DNA from: an uncultured Eubacteriales bacterium
GTDB taxonomy: Bacteria > Bacillota > Clostridia > Oscillospirales > Butyricicoccaceae
Length of the DNA: 64,000 bases
Direction: 5' to 3'
Assembly (NCBI GenBank): GCA_934395135.1
Contig: CAKRRK010000004.1
Coordinates: forward strand, 40,494-104,493
Within the stretch, counting starts at the first letter, position 1; every line of letters starts with the position of its first letter. Positions 1-10,006 of this stretch are shown piece after piece. The notes beneath the pieces are model-generated. The model had not been told where the DNA came from, did no database searches, and worked only from the letters and a program-made list of their open reading frames with translations. A program made the position numbers and the translations under genes.

Positions 1-1
1 A

Positions 2-61
2 TGCGATGAAAAGCTGGCAGGAAAACTGGCGGCCTATCAGACGGACGGAGAAGCAGAATGA
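2..61 (+). CDS. 3' end of an upstream gene (possibly purE)
   Basis: Only the last 19 codons are present. The frame starting at base 2 reads CDEKLAGKLAAYQTDGEAE and stops with a TGA that overlaps the ATG of the next gene (ATGA), so the two are probably translationally coupled. The 'LxxKLxAYQ' pattern resembles the C-terminal helix of N5-carboxyaminoimidazole ribonucleotide mutase (PurE). That is a guess from a very short stretch; the gene's existence is better supported than its name. Confidence 0.4.
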   Translation, partial: CDEKLAGKLAAYQTDGEAE

Positions 62-690
62 GCGATTATTTTGAGCCGTATCTTCCTTTTGGAGAGGATC
101 ATTTTGTGGAAAAACGGTCGAAATTTGCCGGCAGGCTATGGCGGGTGGAAACCCGGGAGGATGCGGCGGAGAAAATCCGGCAAATGCGGGAAACGTATTG
201 GGACGCGACCCACAACTGCTATGCCTATATTCTGCGGGAAGGGAATTTTATGCGCTATTCCGACGACGGAGAGCCACAGGGAACGGCCGGCCTGCCGATT
301 CTGGAAGTGCTGCGGCATGAAAATCTGCAAAATGTATGCTGTGTGGTAACCCGCTATTTCGGCGGCATTCTTCTCGGCACGGGCGGACTGGTGCGGGCCT
401 ATACCAAGGGCGCGCAGATTGCGGTGGCTGCCGCCGGCGTTTCGCAAATGTCCCGGTTTTCGGTGATGTTGATCGCCTGTCCCTATGCACTGCTTGCCAT
501 TGTGGAACAGCTGCTGCCGGAATTTGAAGCACAGACAGAAGAAAAGGAATACGGAGCGGATGTGACGCTCACAGTGTCCATTCCCGAGGGCAGGGAGGAT
601 GCTTTGAACCAGACGCTGATGGACCGGACGGCGGGGACAGTATATGGCGAGGTAATCGAAAGCAAATTTATGGGCAGAAGGATCAAATAG
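58..690 (+). CDS. YigZ/IMPACT family protein
   Basis: 210 residues, the normal length for the bacterial YigZ family (UPF0029/IMPACT N-terminal domain followed by a DUF1949 ferredoxin-like domain). The family signature is visible: 'EKRSKFAGRLWRV' near residue 20, 'DATHNCYAYIL' near 50, 'YSDDGEPQGTAGLPIL' near 70 and 'TRYFGGILLGTGGLVRAY' near 100. The biochemical role is not settled; IMPACT homologues are linked to translation control in eukaryotes. The ATG overlaps the preceding stop. Confidence 0.93.
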   Translation: MSDYFEPYLPFGEDHFVEKRSKFAGRLWRVETREDAAEKIRQMRETYWDATHNCYAYILREGNFMRYSDDGEPQGTAGLPILEVLRHENLQNVCCVVTRYFGGILLGTGGLVRAYTKGAQIAVAAAGVSQMSRFSVMLIACPYALLAIVEQLLPEFEAQTEEKEYGADVTLTVSIPEGREDALNQTLMDRTAGTVYGEVIESKFMGRRIK

Positions 691-830
691 CCTCCGCCGC
701 AACCCGGATTTTACGGTAAAATTATATAATCTCAAAAAAAAGAAGAGAAAAAAGAGGATTAACAGAACGAAAAGCAGTATATATAGATAGAAGCCGTGAC
801 AAGAAACAATGAAACGGAGGTTGTGGCAGA

Positions 831-1835
831 ATGACAGTCAGAGCGTTTCTGGAAGCGAGAGAACAAGCAACTCTGCAGGAAGGCGCGGCTTTGTCTGCAG
901 AAAGCAGGGGACGGGAACATCCCATTGATGAATGCCCAATGCGTACGAATTTTCAACGGGACCGGGATCGCATTGTGCATTCCAAGGCGTTTCGCCGGTT
1001 GAGCCACAAAACGCAGGTATTTATTTCCCCGGAAGGGGATCATTATCGGGCGCGGCTGACCCATACGCTGGAGGTTTCCCAAATTGCGAGAACGGTAGCC
1101 CGGGCGCTTCGGCTGAATGAGGATCTGGCGGAAGCCATCAGCCTGGGGCATGATCTGGGGCATACCCCCTTCGGCCATGCCGGGGAACGGGCGCTGAACG
1201 ATGTATGTCCGGAAGGCTTCCGGCACAACATCCAAAGCGGCCGTGTCGTTAAGCGGCTGGAAAACGACGGCCAGGGCTTAAACCTGACCTATGAAGTGGT
1301 AGACGGTATTGTATGCCACACGGGACCGAAGATTGCGGATACGCTGGAAGGGCGGATTGTCCACCATGCGGATCGTATTGCTTACATAAACCATGACATC
1401 GACGACGCCATACGGGCGGGCATTATGAAGCAGGAGGACATCCCGGAGGACATCAGCCGCGCCTTGGGGCGCACCCATGGCGACCGTATTGACAGCATGG
1501 TAATGAGTATGATCCGATATGGGGAAAAAACCGGAAACATCGGAATGGAAGACGAGATTTATCGCAAGTCCAGAGAACTGCGGGAGTTTATGTTTGAAAT
1601 GGTTTATAAAAATCCGGTGGCAAAAGGGGAAGAGGGCAAGGCGATGGATATGCTCAAAAGCCTGTATGCATATTTTTCTCAAAATCCTGACAAGCTACCG
1701 GAAGATTACCGGGCCTTAATGGACCAGGACAGCCTGGAACGGGTGGTGTGTGATTATGTGGCGTGCATGACGGACCGCTTTGCCGTATCCATGTACACAA
1801 AAATATTCATTCCCAAAAGCTGGAATATTGTATAA
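831..1835 (+). CDS. dgt: Deoxyguanosinetriphosphate triphosphohydrolase (HD domain)
   Basis: 334 residues. Cytosolic HD-domain phosphohydrolase expected to release triphosphate from dGTP or other dNTPs. An 'FQRDRDRIVHSKAFRRL' entry motif near residue 45 precedes the metal centre: the 'RLTHTLEVSQIART' histidine near 75 and the HD doublet in 'GHDLGHTPFGHAG' near 106-118. ACGGAGG precedes the ATG at good spacing. It lies just ahead of dnaG and rpoD, as in many Clostridia, and probably shares their transcript. The exact nucleotide preference cannot be read from sequence. Confidence 0.93.
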   Translation: MTVRAFLEAREQATLQEGAALSAESRGREHPIDECPMRTNFQRDRDRIVHSKAFRRLSHKTQVFISPEGDHYRARLTHTLEVSQIARTVARALRLNEDLAEAISLGHDLGHTPFGHAGERALNDVCPEGFRHNIQSGRVVKRLENDGQGLNLTYEVVDGIVCHTGPKIADTLEGRIVHHADRIAYINHDIDDAIRAGIMKQEDIPEDISRALGRTHGDRIDSMVMSMIRYGEKTGNIGMEDEIYRKSRELREFMFEMVYKNPVAKGEEGKAMDMLKSLYAYFSQNPDKLPEDYRALMDQDSLERVVCDYVACMTDRFAVSMYTKIFIPKSWNIV

Positions 1836-1853
1836 CGGAAAAGGAGGGAAATG

Positions 1854-3614
1854 ATGGCATTTGACCGAAGGTTTTTGGACGATCTTGCCGCGCGATGCGA
1901 CATCCTGGATGTGGTGTCCCGCTATGTACAGCTGAAAAAAAGCGGCGCCAACTATTTTGGCCTTTGCCCGTTTCATAACGAAAAAACTCCCTCCTTTTCC
2001 GTTGCGCCGGACAAGCAGATTTATCATTGCTTTGGCTGCGGCGCGGGCGGCGGCGCGATTAATTTTATTATGCGAATGGAAGGGCTGCCGTATCCGGACG
2101 CAGTACGATTTTTGGCGGCGATGTATAATGTTCCTGTGGTGGAGGACAACGAAAGCCAGGAAAATCGCGGCCGCAGGGAACGGCTGCTGAAGCTGTCGGT
2201 GGATGCGGCCAGATTTTTTTATGCACAGCTGCACAAACCGGAAAACGCTCGTGTGAAGCAGTATTTTTTGAAGCGGGGGCTTGCCGGACGAACGTTGAAT
2301 AATTTTGGGCTGGGCTATGCACCGGACAGCTTTCATGCCTTGCTGGACGCGATGCGGCAAAAAGGCTATACAGAGGAAGAACTTGTGGCGGCCGGTCTTG
2401 CGGCCAAAGGCCGGAACGGCGGATGCTATGATAAGTTCCGGAACCGGGTGATGTTTCCCATCATTGATATCCGGGGCAATGTGATCGCTTTCGGCGGCCG
2501 GGTGATGGATGACAGCAAACCAAAGTATTTGAATTCGCCGGAAACTATAATTTTCAATAAAAGCCGCAATCTGTTTGGACTGAATCTGGCCAGAAAGACA
2601 AAAAAAGAGTATTTTATCCTGGCGGAAGGCTATATGGATGTTATCGCACTGCATCAGGCGGGATTTGACAGTGCGGTAGCTTCCCTCGGTACATCTCTGA
2701 CCGAGGAGCAGGCGCGGATGATTGCCCGGCACACGTCCAAAATCATTATCGCGTATGATGCGGACGAAGCGGGACAGAAAGCGTCCCAGCGTGCCATTGA
2801 TATCTTGAAAAAGACTGGGCTTTCGGTGAAGGTGCTGAAAATTCCCGGCGCAAAGGACCCGGATGAATACATCAAGGCGCATGGCGCAGCGGCCTTTGGA
2901 AGACTGATCGACCAGTCGGAAAATCACATTGAATACCAGCTGCAAAAAATACAGGCAAAATACCATATTGAGACGGATGAAGAAAAAGTGGCATTCCTTC
3001 GGGAGGCTGCGGAACTGATTGCCCGGCTGCCCAGCGAGATAGAACGGGAGGTATATGCCGGCCGTGTGGCGAAGCTTTGCGGCATTTCCATGGATGGAAT
3101 GCAGATCGAGGTCAAAAATGCCTTTGCAAAGCTGCGCCGGCGGGAAAAAAACGCGGAAAAGCGGGAAATCCGGGCGCCGGTTTCCGCCGTGCAGCCGAAA
3201 AAACGGGAAATGCGCTACATAGATGTGCGGTCTGCCCGGGCAGAGGAGTCGATCATCGCATTGATTTTTGCGGATGGCACGCTCATTGACACCATTTGTG
3301 AAAAAATTTCGCCCGATGATTTTTCTTCGGAACTTTTGGGAAAAATCTTTCGGACGGCGGCAGAACAGTACAACGACGGCCGCCTGCTGACCGTCGGCGG
3401 CTTTGAAGGGGTTCTGGACGAAGATGAGCTGTCTCTTCTGACGGAAATCATTACAAGGCCGGTAAACCCGGGAAACCGGATAAAAGCGGTGCAGGACTGC
3501 ATCGAAACCATATTGGAGCAGAAAGAAAAACGGGCGGGCGGCGGAAAGGATATGCTTTCCAGGCTTTCCCAGACATATAGAGAGAAACAGGGTTTAGGAG
3601 GATATGACGCATGA
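1854..3614 (+). CDS. dnaG: DNA primase
   Basis: About 586 residues, standard for DnaG. It makes RNA primers at the replication fork. The N-terminal zinc-binding domain has C38, H41, C59 and C62. The TOPRIM core shows 'EGYMDVIAL' near residue 260 and '[10 protein letters not shown]' near 302, supplying the catalytic acid residues. The C-terminal part is a helicase-interacting region. Two ATGs lie in tandem (1851, 1854); the second is better spaced from AAGGAGGG. The stop overlaps the rpoD start as ATGA, so the two are translationally coupled in the classic dnaG-rpoD arrangement. Confidence 0.97.
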   Translation: MAFDRRFLDDLAARCDILDVVSRYVQLKKSGANYFGLCPFHNEKTPSFSVAPDKQIYHCFGCGAGGGAINFIMRMEGLPYPDAVRFLAAMYNVPVVEDNESQENRGRRERLLKLSVDAARFFYAQLHKPENARVKQYFLKRGLAGRTLNNFGLGYAPDSFHALLDAMRQKGYTEEELVAAGLAAKGRNGGCYDKFRNRVMFPIIDIRGNVIAFGGRVMDDSKPKYLNSPETIIFNKSRNLFGLNLARKTKKEYFILAEGYMDVIALHQAGFDSAVASLGTSLTEEQARMIARHTSKIIIAYDADEAGQKASQRAIDILKKTGLSVKVLKIPGAKDPDEYIKAHGAAAFGRLIDQSENHIEYQLQKIQAKYHIETDEEKVAFLREAAELIARLPSEIEREVYAGRVAKLCGISMDGMQIEVKNAFAKLRRREKNAEKREIRAPVSAVQPKKREMRYIDVRSARAEESIIALIFADGTLIDTICEKISPDDFSSELLGKIFRTAAEQYNDGRLLTVGGFEGVLDEDELSLLTEIITRPVNPGNRIKAVQDCIETILEQKEKRAGGGKDMLSRLSQTYREKQGLGGYDA

Positions 3615-4729
3615 CGCAAAATACGGAGAACAAAAAGCAGGCCATCAAGGATTTGCTGGAACTTGGGAAACGCAATGGAAAGATTACCATTCGGGAGATG
3701 GCGGAAGCCCTTGCGGAAATCAACCTGGAATCCGATCAGCTGGATAAACTCTATGAAACGATGGAGAATATGGGCATTACCATTGAGGGTGCGGAATATG
3801 CCGTGGAAGCCTTTGAAAGCGAAGAAGAGTTTGACGAGTCGGCAGTAGAGGAAATTGAAGAGGAAGAACTGGTGGATACCTCCACTCTGGCAGAAGGGTT
3901 TGCCATTGATGATCCGGTTCGCATGTATCTGCGGGAAATCGGCAAGGTAGACCTGCTTTCCCCGGAAGAAGAAATTGAACTTGCCAAACGAATGAGCGAA
4001 GGAGACGAAGAGGCCAAAAAACGTCTTGCGGAAGCCAACCTTCGCTTGGTGGTCAGTATAGCAAAGCGGTATGTAGGCCGGGGCATGCTGTTCCTCGACC
4101 TTATTCAGGAGGGGAATCTGGGACTTATCAAAGCGGTGGAAAAATTTGACTGTACAAAGGGATTTAAGTTTTCCACCTATGCTACCTGGTGGATCCGTCA
4201 GGCCATCACAAGGGCTATCGCCGACCAGGCAAGGACCATCCGTATTCCCGTGCACATGGTGGAAACCATTAACAAGGTAATCCGGGTATCCCGTCAGTTA
4301 TTGCAGGAGTTGGGGCATGATCCAACGCCGGAGGAGATTGCAAGGGAAATGAGTATGCCGGTAGACCGGGTACGGGATATCCTGAAAATTGCGCAGGAAC
4401 CGGTCTCGCTGGAAACCCCCATCGGCGAAGAGGAAGACAGCCATCTCGGTGATTTTATTCCGGACGACGATGCACCGGAGCCGGCGGAAGCCGCCTCCTT
4501 TATGCTCCTCAAAGAACAGCTTGTGGAGGTATTGAAAACCCTTACCCCCAGGGAAGAGAAGGTGCTGCGTCTCCGGTTTGGGATTGAAGATGGCAGATCC
4601 CGTACCCTGGAAGAGGTAGGAAAGGAATTCAATGTCACCCGGGAACGAATTCGACAGATTGAAGCCAAAGCGCTGCGGAAGCTGCGGCATCCCAGCCGGT
4701 CGAAAAAGCTCAAGGACTTTTTAAATTAA
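3611..4729 (+). CDS. rpoD: Primary RNA polymerase sigma factor (RpoD/SigA)
   Basis: 372 residues, typical for Firmicute SigA. A short region 1.1 sits at residues 10-60, followed by an acidic linker. Region 1.2 begins at '[16 protein letters not shown]'. Region 2 contains '[18 protein letters not shown]', '[17 protein letters not shown]' and the -10 reading stretch '[17 protein letters not shown]'. Regions 3 and 4 follow, with the helix-turn-helix '[20 protein letters not shown]' near the end. It directs housekeeping transcription; many TTGACA-N17-TATAAT promoters in this window fit it. A strong terminator follows. Confidence 0.98.
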   Translation: MTQNTENKKQAIKDLLELGKRNGKITIREMAEALAEINLESDQLDKLYETMENMGITIEGAEYAVEAFESEEEFDESAVEEIEEEELVDTSTLAEGFAIDDPVRMYLREIGKVDLLSPEEEIELAKRMSEGDEEAKKRLAEANLRLVVSIAKRYVGRGMLFLDLIQEGNLGLIKAVEKFDCTKGFKFSTYATWWIRQAITRAIADQARTIRIPVHMVETINKVIRVSRQLLQELGHDPTPEEIAREMSMPVDRVRDILKIAQEPVSLETPIGEEEDSHLGDFIPDDDAPEPAEAASFMLLKEQLVEVLKTLTPREEKVLRLRFGIEDGRSRTLEEVGKEFNVTRERIRQIEAKALRKLRHPSRSKKLKDFLN

Positions 4730-4754
4730 GAGAAGCCTGCAGCAAGAAAAGAAA

Positions 4755-4792
4755 AAACAGCACTGGAGAAAATTTTCTCCAGTGCTGTTTTT
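4755..4792. terminator. Bidirectional terminator, rpoD / cls
   Basis: AAAACAGCACTGGAGAAAA pairs perfectly with its complement to the right, with A-run and T-run flanks, so it can stop both the rpoD operon and the converging cls gene. Confidence 0.9.
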
Positions 4793-4804
4793 CTTGTTTG
4801 AAAT

Positions 4805-6334
4805 TTACAGGAACGGACAGAAAATCCGCAAAAACAAAGCCTTGATTTGGGTGCTGAGAGGGATAGCGGTGCGAATCCAGTCCAATGTGATGCGGCGGGA
4901 TTTTTCCACACATTGCAGCATATCCTCCCGCACTTTATGGGGAATAGAACCGTCATAGAAAAAGGCTCCGCATTCAAAGTGCAGAAAAAAGCTGCGGAAA
5001 TCCATATTAACCGTACCCACCGACGCTACCATATCGTCTGCCACGATCATTTTGGCATGGATAAAACCGGGCGTGTATTCATAAATTTTCACACCGCCCT
5101 CCACCAACTGTTTATAAAAGGAACGAGTCAGGCAATAAATATAGTTTTTGTCCGGAATGCCGGGAGTAAGGATGCGGACATCCACGCCGCTTTGCGCGGC
5201 TGTCGTGAGAGCGGTAATCATCTCATTGTCCAGCACCAGATACGGGGTGGCGATGTAAACATAGTTTTTGGCGCAGTTAATAACCTGCATGATAGTGTTT
5301 TGCCCCACATTGAACTTGTCCAGGGGACTATCGTCAAAAAACTGCACATAGCCGTCGGAGGGACAGGACTTTGTGGGAAGATACGAATAATAATCGGTTT
5401 CTTTTTTTCCGTAAGCTACTTCCCATAAGGTGAGGAAAGAGGTGGTAAGGTTTACCACGCCGTCGCCTTCCAATCGGACATCCGTATCCTTCCAATGGCC
5501 GAATCGCACCACTTTGTTGATATATTCGTCACCGATGTTGGTGCCGCCGGTATAGCCGATGTTGCCGTCGATGAGAAGGATTTTTTTATGATCCCGGTAA
5601 TTGAAAGAGGAGGTGATAACCGGCCGAAAGGGGTTATAACAGGCTGTTTTGATGCCCAAGGAAGTCAGATATTCGTTGTATTTCGCCGGCAGGGTAAACA
5701 GGCAGCCAATGTCGTCATACAACACACGGACGTCCACGCCTTCCTTTAATTTCTGCACCAGCACATCCAGGATACTGGTCCACATAGAGCCTTCCCGGAT
5801 GATAAAGGATTCCAAAAAGATGAATTTTTTGGCGTTTCGAATGTCTTCCATCAAATCGGCATATTTTTCTTCCCCGACGGAATAGAATTTGCAGGCGGTG
5901 TTTTCCCATACGGGCATTCCCGTAACATGTTGGATATAGCCCGCGTTGCGGCAAAAATGCAGATTGTTTGGAACCCGTTCCAATTCGACGGGAGTCAGGC
6001 CGGCTTTGTCATAATCCACCTGGACCCGATCCACATGCTGCCGCCGCTTGGTGTTATTTAGCGGACTGTCGCCCCAGATGAGATAAAAAATAGCGCCGAA
6101 CGGCGATAAATAGAGAATTATTAAGATCCAGGGAATTTTTGCAGCGGCGCCGCCCGGCTTTTGCACCAGCCAAAGGATCACCGCAAAGCTTAAGATCTGT
6201 GTGGCACAGTATACATAGATCCATTTGGAACTAAGCGTCAGCACCAGCACCAGCAAAAAAATAAATTCCAGCGGAATCAAAGTAAAGCCCAAAAGTATGC
6301 GGCTGCTCAAGGCGGATTTTGTTTTATTTTTCAT
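4805..6334 (-). CDS. cls: Cardiolipin synthase (PLD type)
   Basis: 509 residues, the usual length. It condenses phosphatidylglycerol into cardiolipin at the membrane. Two N-terminal transmembrane helices (about residues 11-60) are followed by a PLDNc region and two phospholipase D domains. The first HKD motif is in 'YRDHKKILLIDGN' near residue 245 and the second in 'FIHAKMIVADDMVASVGT' near 430. It is a single gene converging on rpoD. Start taken at the ATG after GATGAGGATGAAAGA. Confidence 0.95.
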   Translation of the reverse strand: MKNKTKSALSSRILLGFTLIPLEFIFLLVLVLTLSSKWIYVYCATQILSFAVILWLVQKPGGAAAKIPWILIILYLSPFGAIFYLIWGDSPLNNTKRRQHVDRVQVDYDKAGLTPVELERVPNNLHFCRNAGYIQHVTGMPVWENTACKFYSVGEEKYADLMEDIRNAKKFIFLESFIIREGSMWTSILDVLVQKLKEGVDVRVLYDDIGCLFTLPAKYNEYLTSLGIKTACYNPFRPVITSSFNYRDHKKILLIDGNIGYTGGTNIGDEYINKVVRFGHWKDTDVRLEGDGVVNLTTSFLTLWEVAYGKKETDYYSYLPTKSCPSDGYVQFFDDSPLDKFNVGQNTIMQVINCAKNYVYIATPYLVLDNEMITALTTAAQSGVDVRILTPGIPDKNYIYCLTRSFYKQLVEGGVKIYEYTPGFIHAKMIVADDMVASVGTVNMDFRSFFLHFECGAFFYDGSIPHKVREDMLQCVEKSRRITLDWIRTAIPLSTQIKALFLRIFCPFL

Positions 6335-6460
6335 TCTTTCATCCTCATCTTGTTTGATACGCTAACTATAACTATATCGTATTTGGGTATAATTGTCAAA
6401 CCGTCTGAATACTTATATACTGCGCAAAGGCTTGATTTTAAAAACACAGGAGCGGGAGAT

Positions 6461-7405
6461 ATGACAATTACGGTATTCATTATGTTTGGCATCGGCCTTG
6501 TCCTTATCATAAAGGGCGGAGACTATTTTGTAGACGCCGCCAGCTTTTTGGCTTATGTAACGGGAATTCCAAAATTTATCATTGGAGCAACCGTGGTAAG
6601 CATTGCAACCACCATGCCAGAGCTTACGGTTTCCCTGCTTGCGTCTTTGGAAGGGCAAAAGGAAATTGCAGTAGGGAACGCGGTAGGATCCGTTGCCTGC
6701 AACATTGGGGTAATCATGGCGGTTTCTCTGTTGTTTTTGTCTGGAAAGCAAGCAAAGCATGGCCTTCGCACCAAAAGCCTGCTCCTGATCGCCGCCGTCC
6801 TGTTTTTGTGGGCATTTGGCATCAACAGCCAGCTTTCGTTTGTGGAAAGCAGTTTGCTCCTTCTTATTTTCCTGCTGTTTATGCTTTCCAACGTCAGAGA
6901 AAGCAAAACCGGCCGGCAGGAAGAACGAATCCGGGTGCGGCCAGAGAGAAAAGAAAGCTTGCTCAATGTTCTGAAGTTTGTCCTCGGCGTTGCGGCGATT
7001 ATTTTAGGCGCGCGTTTGCTGGTAGACAACGGTACGGCCATTGCCCGCATCTTTTTTGTGCCGGAAAGTATCATTGCCCTGACTTTGGTGGCTTTTGGCA
7101 CCTCCCTTCCGGAGCTTGCCACGGCGATTACCGCCATCCGAAAAAAAGAATCCAGTCTCTCTGTAGGGAATATATTTGGCGCGAACATCTTGGATCTTAC
7201 AATGATACTGCCGGTGTGTGCGTTTGCGGACGGAGGCTATCTTTCCATCCCTCCGCGCACCAGCAAACTGGATTTACCGGCCGTGATTATTATGAGCCTG
7301 ACAGCGGTGCTTCCTGCGATCAAAAACGGAGGATTCCGTAAGTGGCAGGGCGTGGTTCTTTTGGCAGAGTATGGGGTTTATCTTGCCATACTTGTACTGG
7401 TGTAA
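6461..7405 (+). CDS. Calcium/sodium antiporter (CaCA family, YrbG-like)
   Basis: 314 residues with about ten hydrophobic segments. The two inverted alpha repeats of the family are clear: 'SIATTMPELTVSLLAS' with 'GNAVGSVACNIG' in the first half, and 'AFGTSLPELATAITAI' with 'GNIFGANILDLT' in the second. These carry the acidic ion-binding residues (the E in MPEL and LPEL). An upstream in-frame ATG at 6350 exists, but the ATG at 6461 follows AGGAGCGGGAG and begins directly at the first membrane helix, so it is preferred. Confidence 0.93.
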   Translation: MTITVFIMFGIGLVLIIKGGDYFVDAASFLAYVTGIPKFIIGATVVSIATTMPELTVSLLASLEGQKEIAVGNAVGSVACNIGVIMAVSLLFLSGKQAKHGLRTKSLLLIAAVLFLWAFGINSQLSFVESSLLLLIFLLFMLSNVRESKTGRQEERIRVRPERKESLLNVLKFVLGVAAIILGARLLVDNGTAIARIFFVPESIIALTLVAFGTSLPELATAITAIRKKESSLSVGNIFGANILDLTMILPVCAFADGGYLSIPPRTSKLDLPAVIIMSLTAVLPAIKNGGFRKWQGVVLLAEYGVYLAILVLV

Positions 7406-7450
7406 AAAAGGTTATATAATGAGAATAACTTTTTCCGGGAGGTTATCTCA

Positions 7451-8650
7451 ATGATAGAAGACAGAAAAAAAGTGCCCGGGGCAGAACTTTCCCGGCGGCT
7501 TGCAGCGTTTCGCCGGGGAATGGAGCAGCGGCATCCGGGGTGGACCATCGCGCTGTTAAACCACAAAGTCAGTATGTATTATTTTACCGGAACTATGCAG
7601 GACGGCGTGTTTGCGGTCACGCCGGAGCATGCGGTGCTGTGGGTGCGCCGCAGCCTGGAACGAGCGGAACGGGAATCGGAATTTCCGGACATTCGGCCGA
7701 TGAAAAGTTTTCGCTCTCTGGCGGAAGTCTATGGCAGCCGGGTTGAAACGCTGTATGTGGAGACGAAAACCGCTGCCTTGGACTGGCTGCAGCTGGTAGG
7801 GAAGCATATAACATTTGACGGCGTGGGAAGTGTAAACGATGTTTTGCAGGCACAGCGGGCGGTGAAAAGCCCTTATGAAATAGAACAGATGAAACACTCC
7901 GGACGAATTCATCAAAAATCCATCGAAGAAACGGCCAAAACCCTTTTAAGGCCCGGAATTTCCGAAGCGGAACTCAGCATTGCCATTTATGCGGCGCAGG
8001 TTCGGGACGGTGCGCATGGAATTGCCCGCTTTAACCAGCCTTTGGGCGAGGATGTCATTGGCATTTCTTCCTTTGGGGCAAGCTGTTTTGAAAAAACAGC
8101 ATTTGACGGACCGGGCGGTACCTTTGGCACCTGTGCTGCAGTGCAATCTCTGGGGAGTCTGCAAAACAAGCTGGAGCCAAACACGGTTGTGTATCTGGAT
8201 CTTCCTGCCGGGTATGAAGGCTATCATACGGACAAAAGCATGGCATATTATTTTGGCGATCTCCGGCGGGACAAGCACCGGGAAGAACTTGCGTATGCGT
8301 CGGCATGCTGTATGGAACTGGAACGACGCATTGCGGACCGGCTTCGTCCCGGCGCAGTGCTGTCCGATATTTATGCCAGCCTGCAGGGGGATATTCCAAA
8401 AGAGTTCCGGGCGGGCTTTATGAACGGCGGCCGATTCTTTGGCCACAGCATTGGCCTGACCATCGACGAGACACCAGTGATTGCGGAAAAAAGCGGGACA
8501 GCGGTTTGTGAAAACATGGTGTTTGCGGTGGAACCGAAAATTGCGGTCTTCGGTGCCGGCATGGTAGGAACGGAAAATACCTATCTTGTGACAGCAGACG
8601 GCGCGGTTTCTTTGACCGGCGCGCCGCAGCCTATGTGCATCACAGGCTGA
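7451..8650 (+). CDS. M24 family metallopeptidase (Xaa-Pro aminopeptidase-like)
   Basis: 399 residues: a creatinase/prolidase-type N-terminal domain (1-140) and a pita-bread catalytic domain (about 150-395). The five metal ligands are present: the two aspartates in 'YLDLPAGYEGYHTDKSM', the histidine in 'FFGHSIGLTIDETP', the glutamate in 'FAVEPKIAV' and that in 'VGTENTYLV'. It should remove residues before proline or act as a dipeptidase in the cytosol. GGGAGG precedes the ATG. Exact substrate unknown. Confidence 0.9.
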   Translation: MIEDRKKVPGAELSRRLAAFRRGMEQRHPGWTIALLNHKVSMYYFTGTMQDGVFAVTPEHAVLWVRRSLERAERESEFPDIRPMKSFRSLAEVYGSRVETLYVETKTAALDWLQLVGKHITFDGVGSVNDVLQAQRAVKSPYEIEQMKHSGRIHQKSIEETAKTLLRPGISEAELSIAIYAAQVRDGAHGIARFNQPLGEDVIGISSFGASCFEKTAFDGPGGTFGTCAAVQSLGSLQNKLEPNTVVYLDLPAGYEGYHTDKSMAYYFGDLRRDKHREELAYASACCMELERRIADRLRPGAVLSDIYASLQGDIPKEFRAGFMNGGRFFGHSIGLTIDETPVIAEKSGTAVCENMVFAVEPKIAVFGAGMVGTENTYLVTADGAVSLTGAPQPMCITG

Positions 8651-8697
8651 ATGGTGTTTGCGGTGGTGGGAGAAAAAGAAACCAAGGACTGAACCAG

Positions 8698-8733
8698 AAA
8701 AACAGCGCAGTAAATATTACTGCGCTGTTTTTT
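8698..8733. terminator. Bidirectional terminator, M24 peptidase / folC
   Basis: AAAACAGCGCAGTAA pairs with TTACTGCGCTGTTTT with T-runs on both strands. The folC stop codon (8717-8719) lies inside the hairpin. Confidence 0.88.
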
Positions 8734-10006
8734 CGTGTTTGCCGTATTCCAACACGGCGTTTTTTACATCGGCGGAAAAATACAGGGAACCAAGCGCGCA
8801 CACCGGCAAATCTCCGGCAAGGGAAAACGCACTGGAAACCCCCTGCGCAATGGTATCACAGGGAACCACCGGTTTTCCGTAGCGGGACAGAAGCTCCGCC
8901 AGCCGGGAAGCGTCCATTGCCCGTGGATTGTGAGGCGCCACCGTGATAAAACCGCCAGCCAACGGCGCAATGCAGTCCATCATTCGGGGGACGTCCTTGT
9001 CCGCCATAACACCGACCAGAAAGATAATCTTCTGGCGGGGAAAAAGGGCGGACAGGCTTTGGGCCGTGGCCCGGATGCCGTCTGGATTGTGGGCGCCGTC
9101 CAAAACAAAGAACGGATGCCGGCGCAAGAGTTCGAACCGGCCGGGCCAGGAAACACGGGCCAGGCCGCGGACAATCTGGCGGTCGGAAACCGGCCAGCCT
9201 TTTTGCCGCAGAGTTTCCAGAACCGTAATAGCGAGGGCGGCGTTTTTTGGCTGATAGGTGCCTGCAAGAGGGAGTTGAATGCCTTGCAGGCCGCCGAAAT
9301 CAAATACGCAGCCTCCCGCATCGGCGGAAATCATATGGAGCCGGTCAAAGTCCACAAAAGAAAGTTCGGCCTGCTGTCTGTCTGCCGCTTGGCGCAGAAC
9401 CTCGTTTACCGTTTGCTCGCCGCCGTAACACACAGCGCAGCCATGCGGTTTTATGATGCCCGCTTTTGTGCGGGCAATGTCCGCAATGGTGGGACCGAGC
9501 TCTTTGACATGGTCCAAAGAAATAGAGGTCAACACAGATACTTCCGGTGTGCTGATTACATTGGTGGAATCCAGCGCGCCGCCCATGCCGGCTTCCAATA
9601 TGACGATGTCGCAGGCTTCCTTTTGAAAATGCAGAAATGCCAGCGCGGTAATTAACTCGAATTCCGTGGGAGCGTCGGCCATACGGTCGGCGAATGGCTG
9701 GATTTCCTCAATCCGGCGGCAAAGTGCCGCATCGGAGATGTTTTTGCCGTTGACCTGGATCCGTTCGTTGAACGTGTGGATATAGGGAGAGGTATACAGC
9801 CCTACGGTATAGCCCGCCTCCTGGAGCACAGCGGACAGGCAGGCAGCGACGGAGCCTTTTCCGTTGGTGCCTGCAATGTGGATAAATTTCAGCTGCTGTT
9901 CCGGGTTATGGAGACTGGAAAGGAGCTCCCGGGTGCGGGACAGGCCGGGCTTGCTGCCCTGCCATTTTACATGGTGAATATAAGAAAGTGCCTGGTCAAT
10001 GTTCAT
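8717..10006 (-). CDS. folC: Folylpolyglutamate synthase / dihydrofolate synthase
   Basis: About 429 residues. A Mur-ligase-type ATPase that adds glutamate to (dihydro)folates. The P-loop is 'GTNGKGSVAACLSAVL' near residue 45. Also visible are 'ISLDHVKELGPTIADIARTKAGI' (middle domain) and 'DGAHNPDGI' near 300 in the C-terminal domain. Start chosen at MNIDQALSYIHHVKW because GGGAGGG lies just before it. It overlaps the end of folT by 11 bases, so the two form a coupled leftward operon under the THF riboswitch. This pairs folate import with intracellular trapping by polyglutamylation. Confidence 0.95.
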   Translation of the reverse strand: MNIDQALSYIHHVKWQGSKPGLSRTRELLSSLHNPEQQLKFIHIAGTNGKGSVAACLSAVLQEAGYTVGLYTSPYIHTFNERIQVNGKNISDAALCRRIEEIQPFADRMADAPTEFELITALAFLHFQKEACDIVILEAGMGGALDSTNVISTPEVSVLTSISLDHVKELGPTIADIARTKAGIIKPHGCAVCYGGEQTVNEVLRQAADRQQAELSFVDFDRLHMISADAGGCVFDFGGLQGIQLPLAGTYQPKNAALAITVLETLRQKGWPVSDRQIVRGLARVSWPGRFELLRRHPFFVLDGAHNPDGIRATAQSLSALFPRQKIIFLVGVMADKDVPRMMDCIAPLAGGFITVAPHNPRAMDASRLAELLSRYGKPVVPCDTIAQGVSSAFSLAGDLPVCALGSLYFSADVKNAVLEYGKHEKTAQ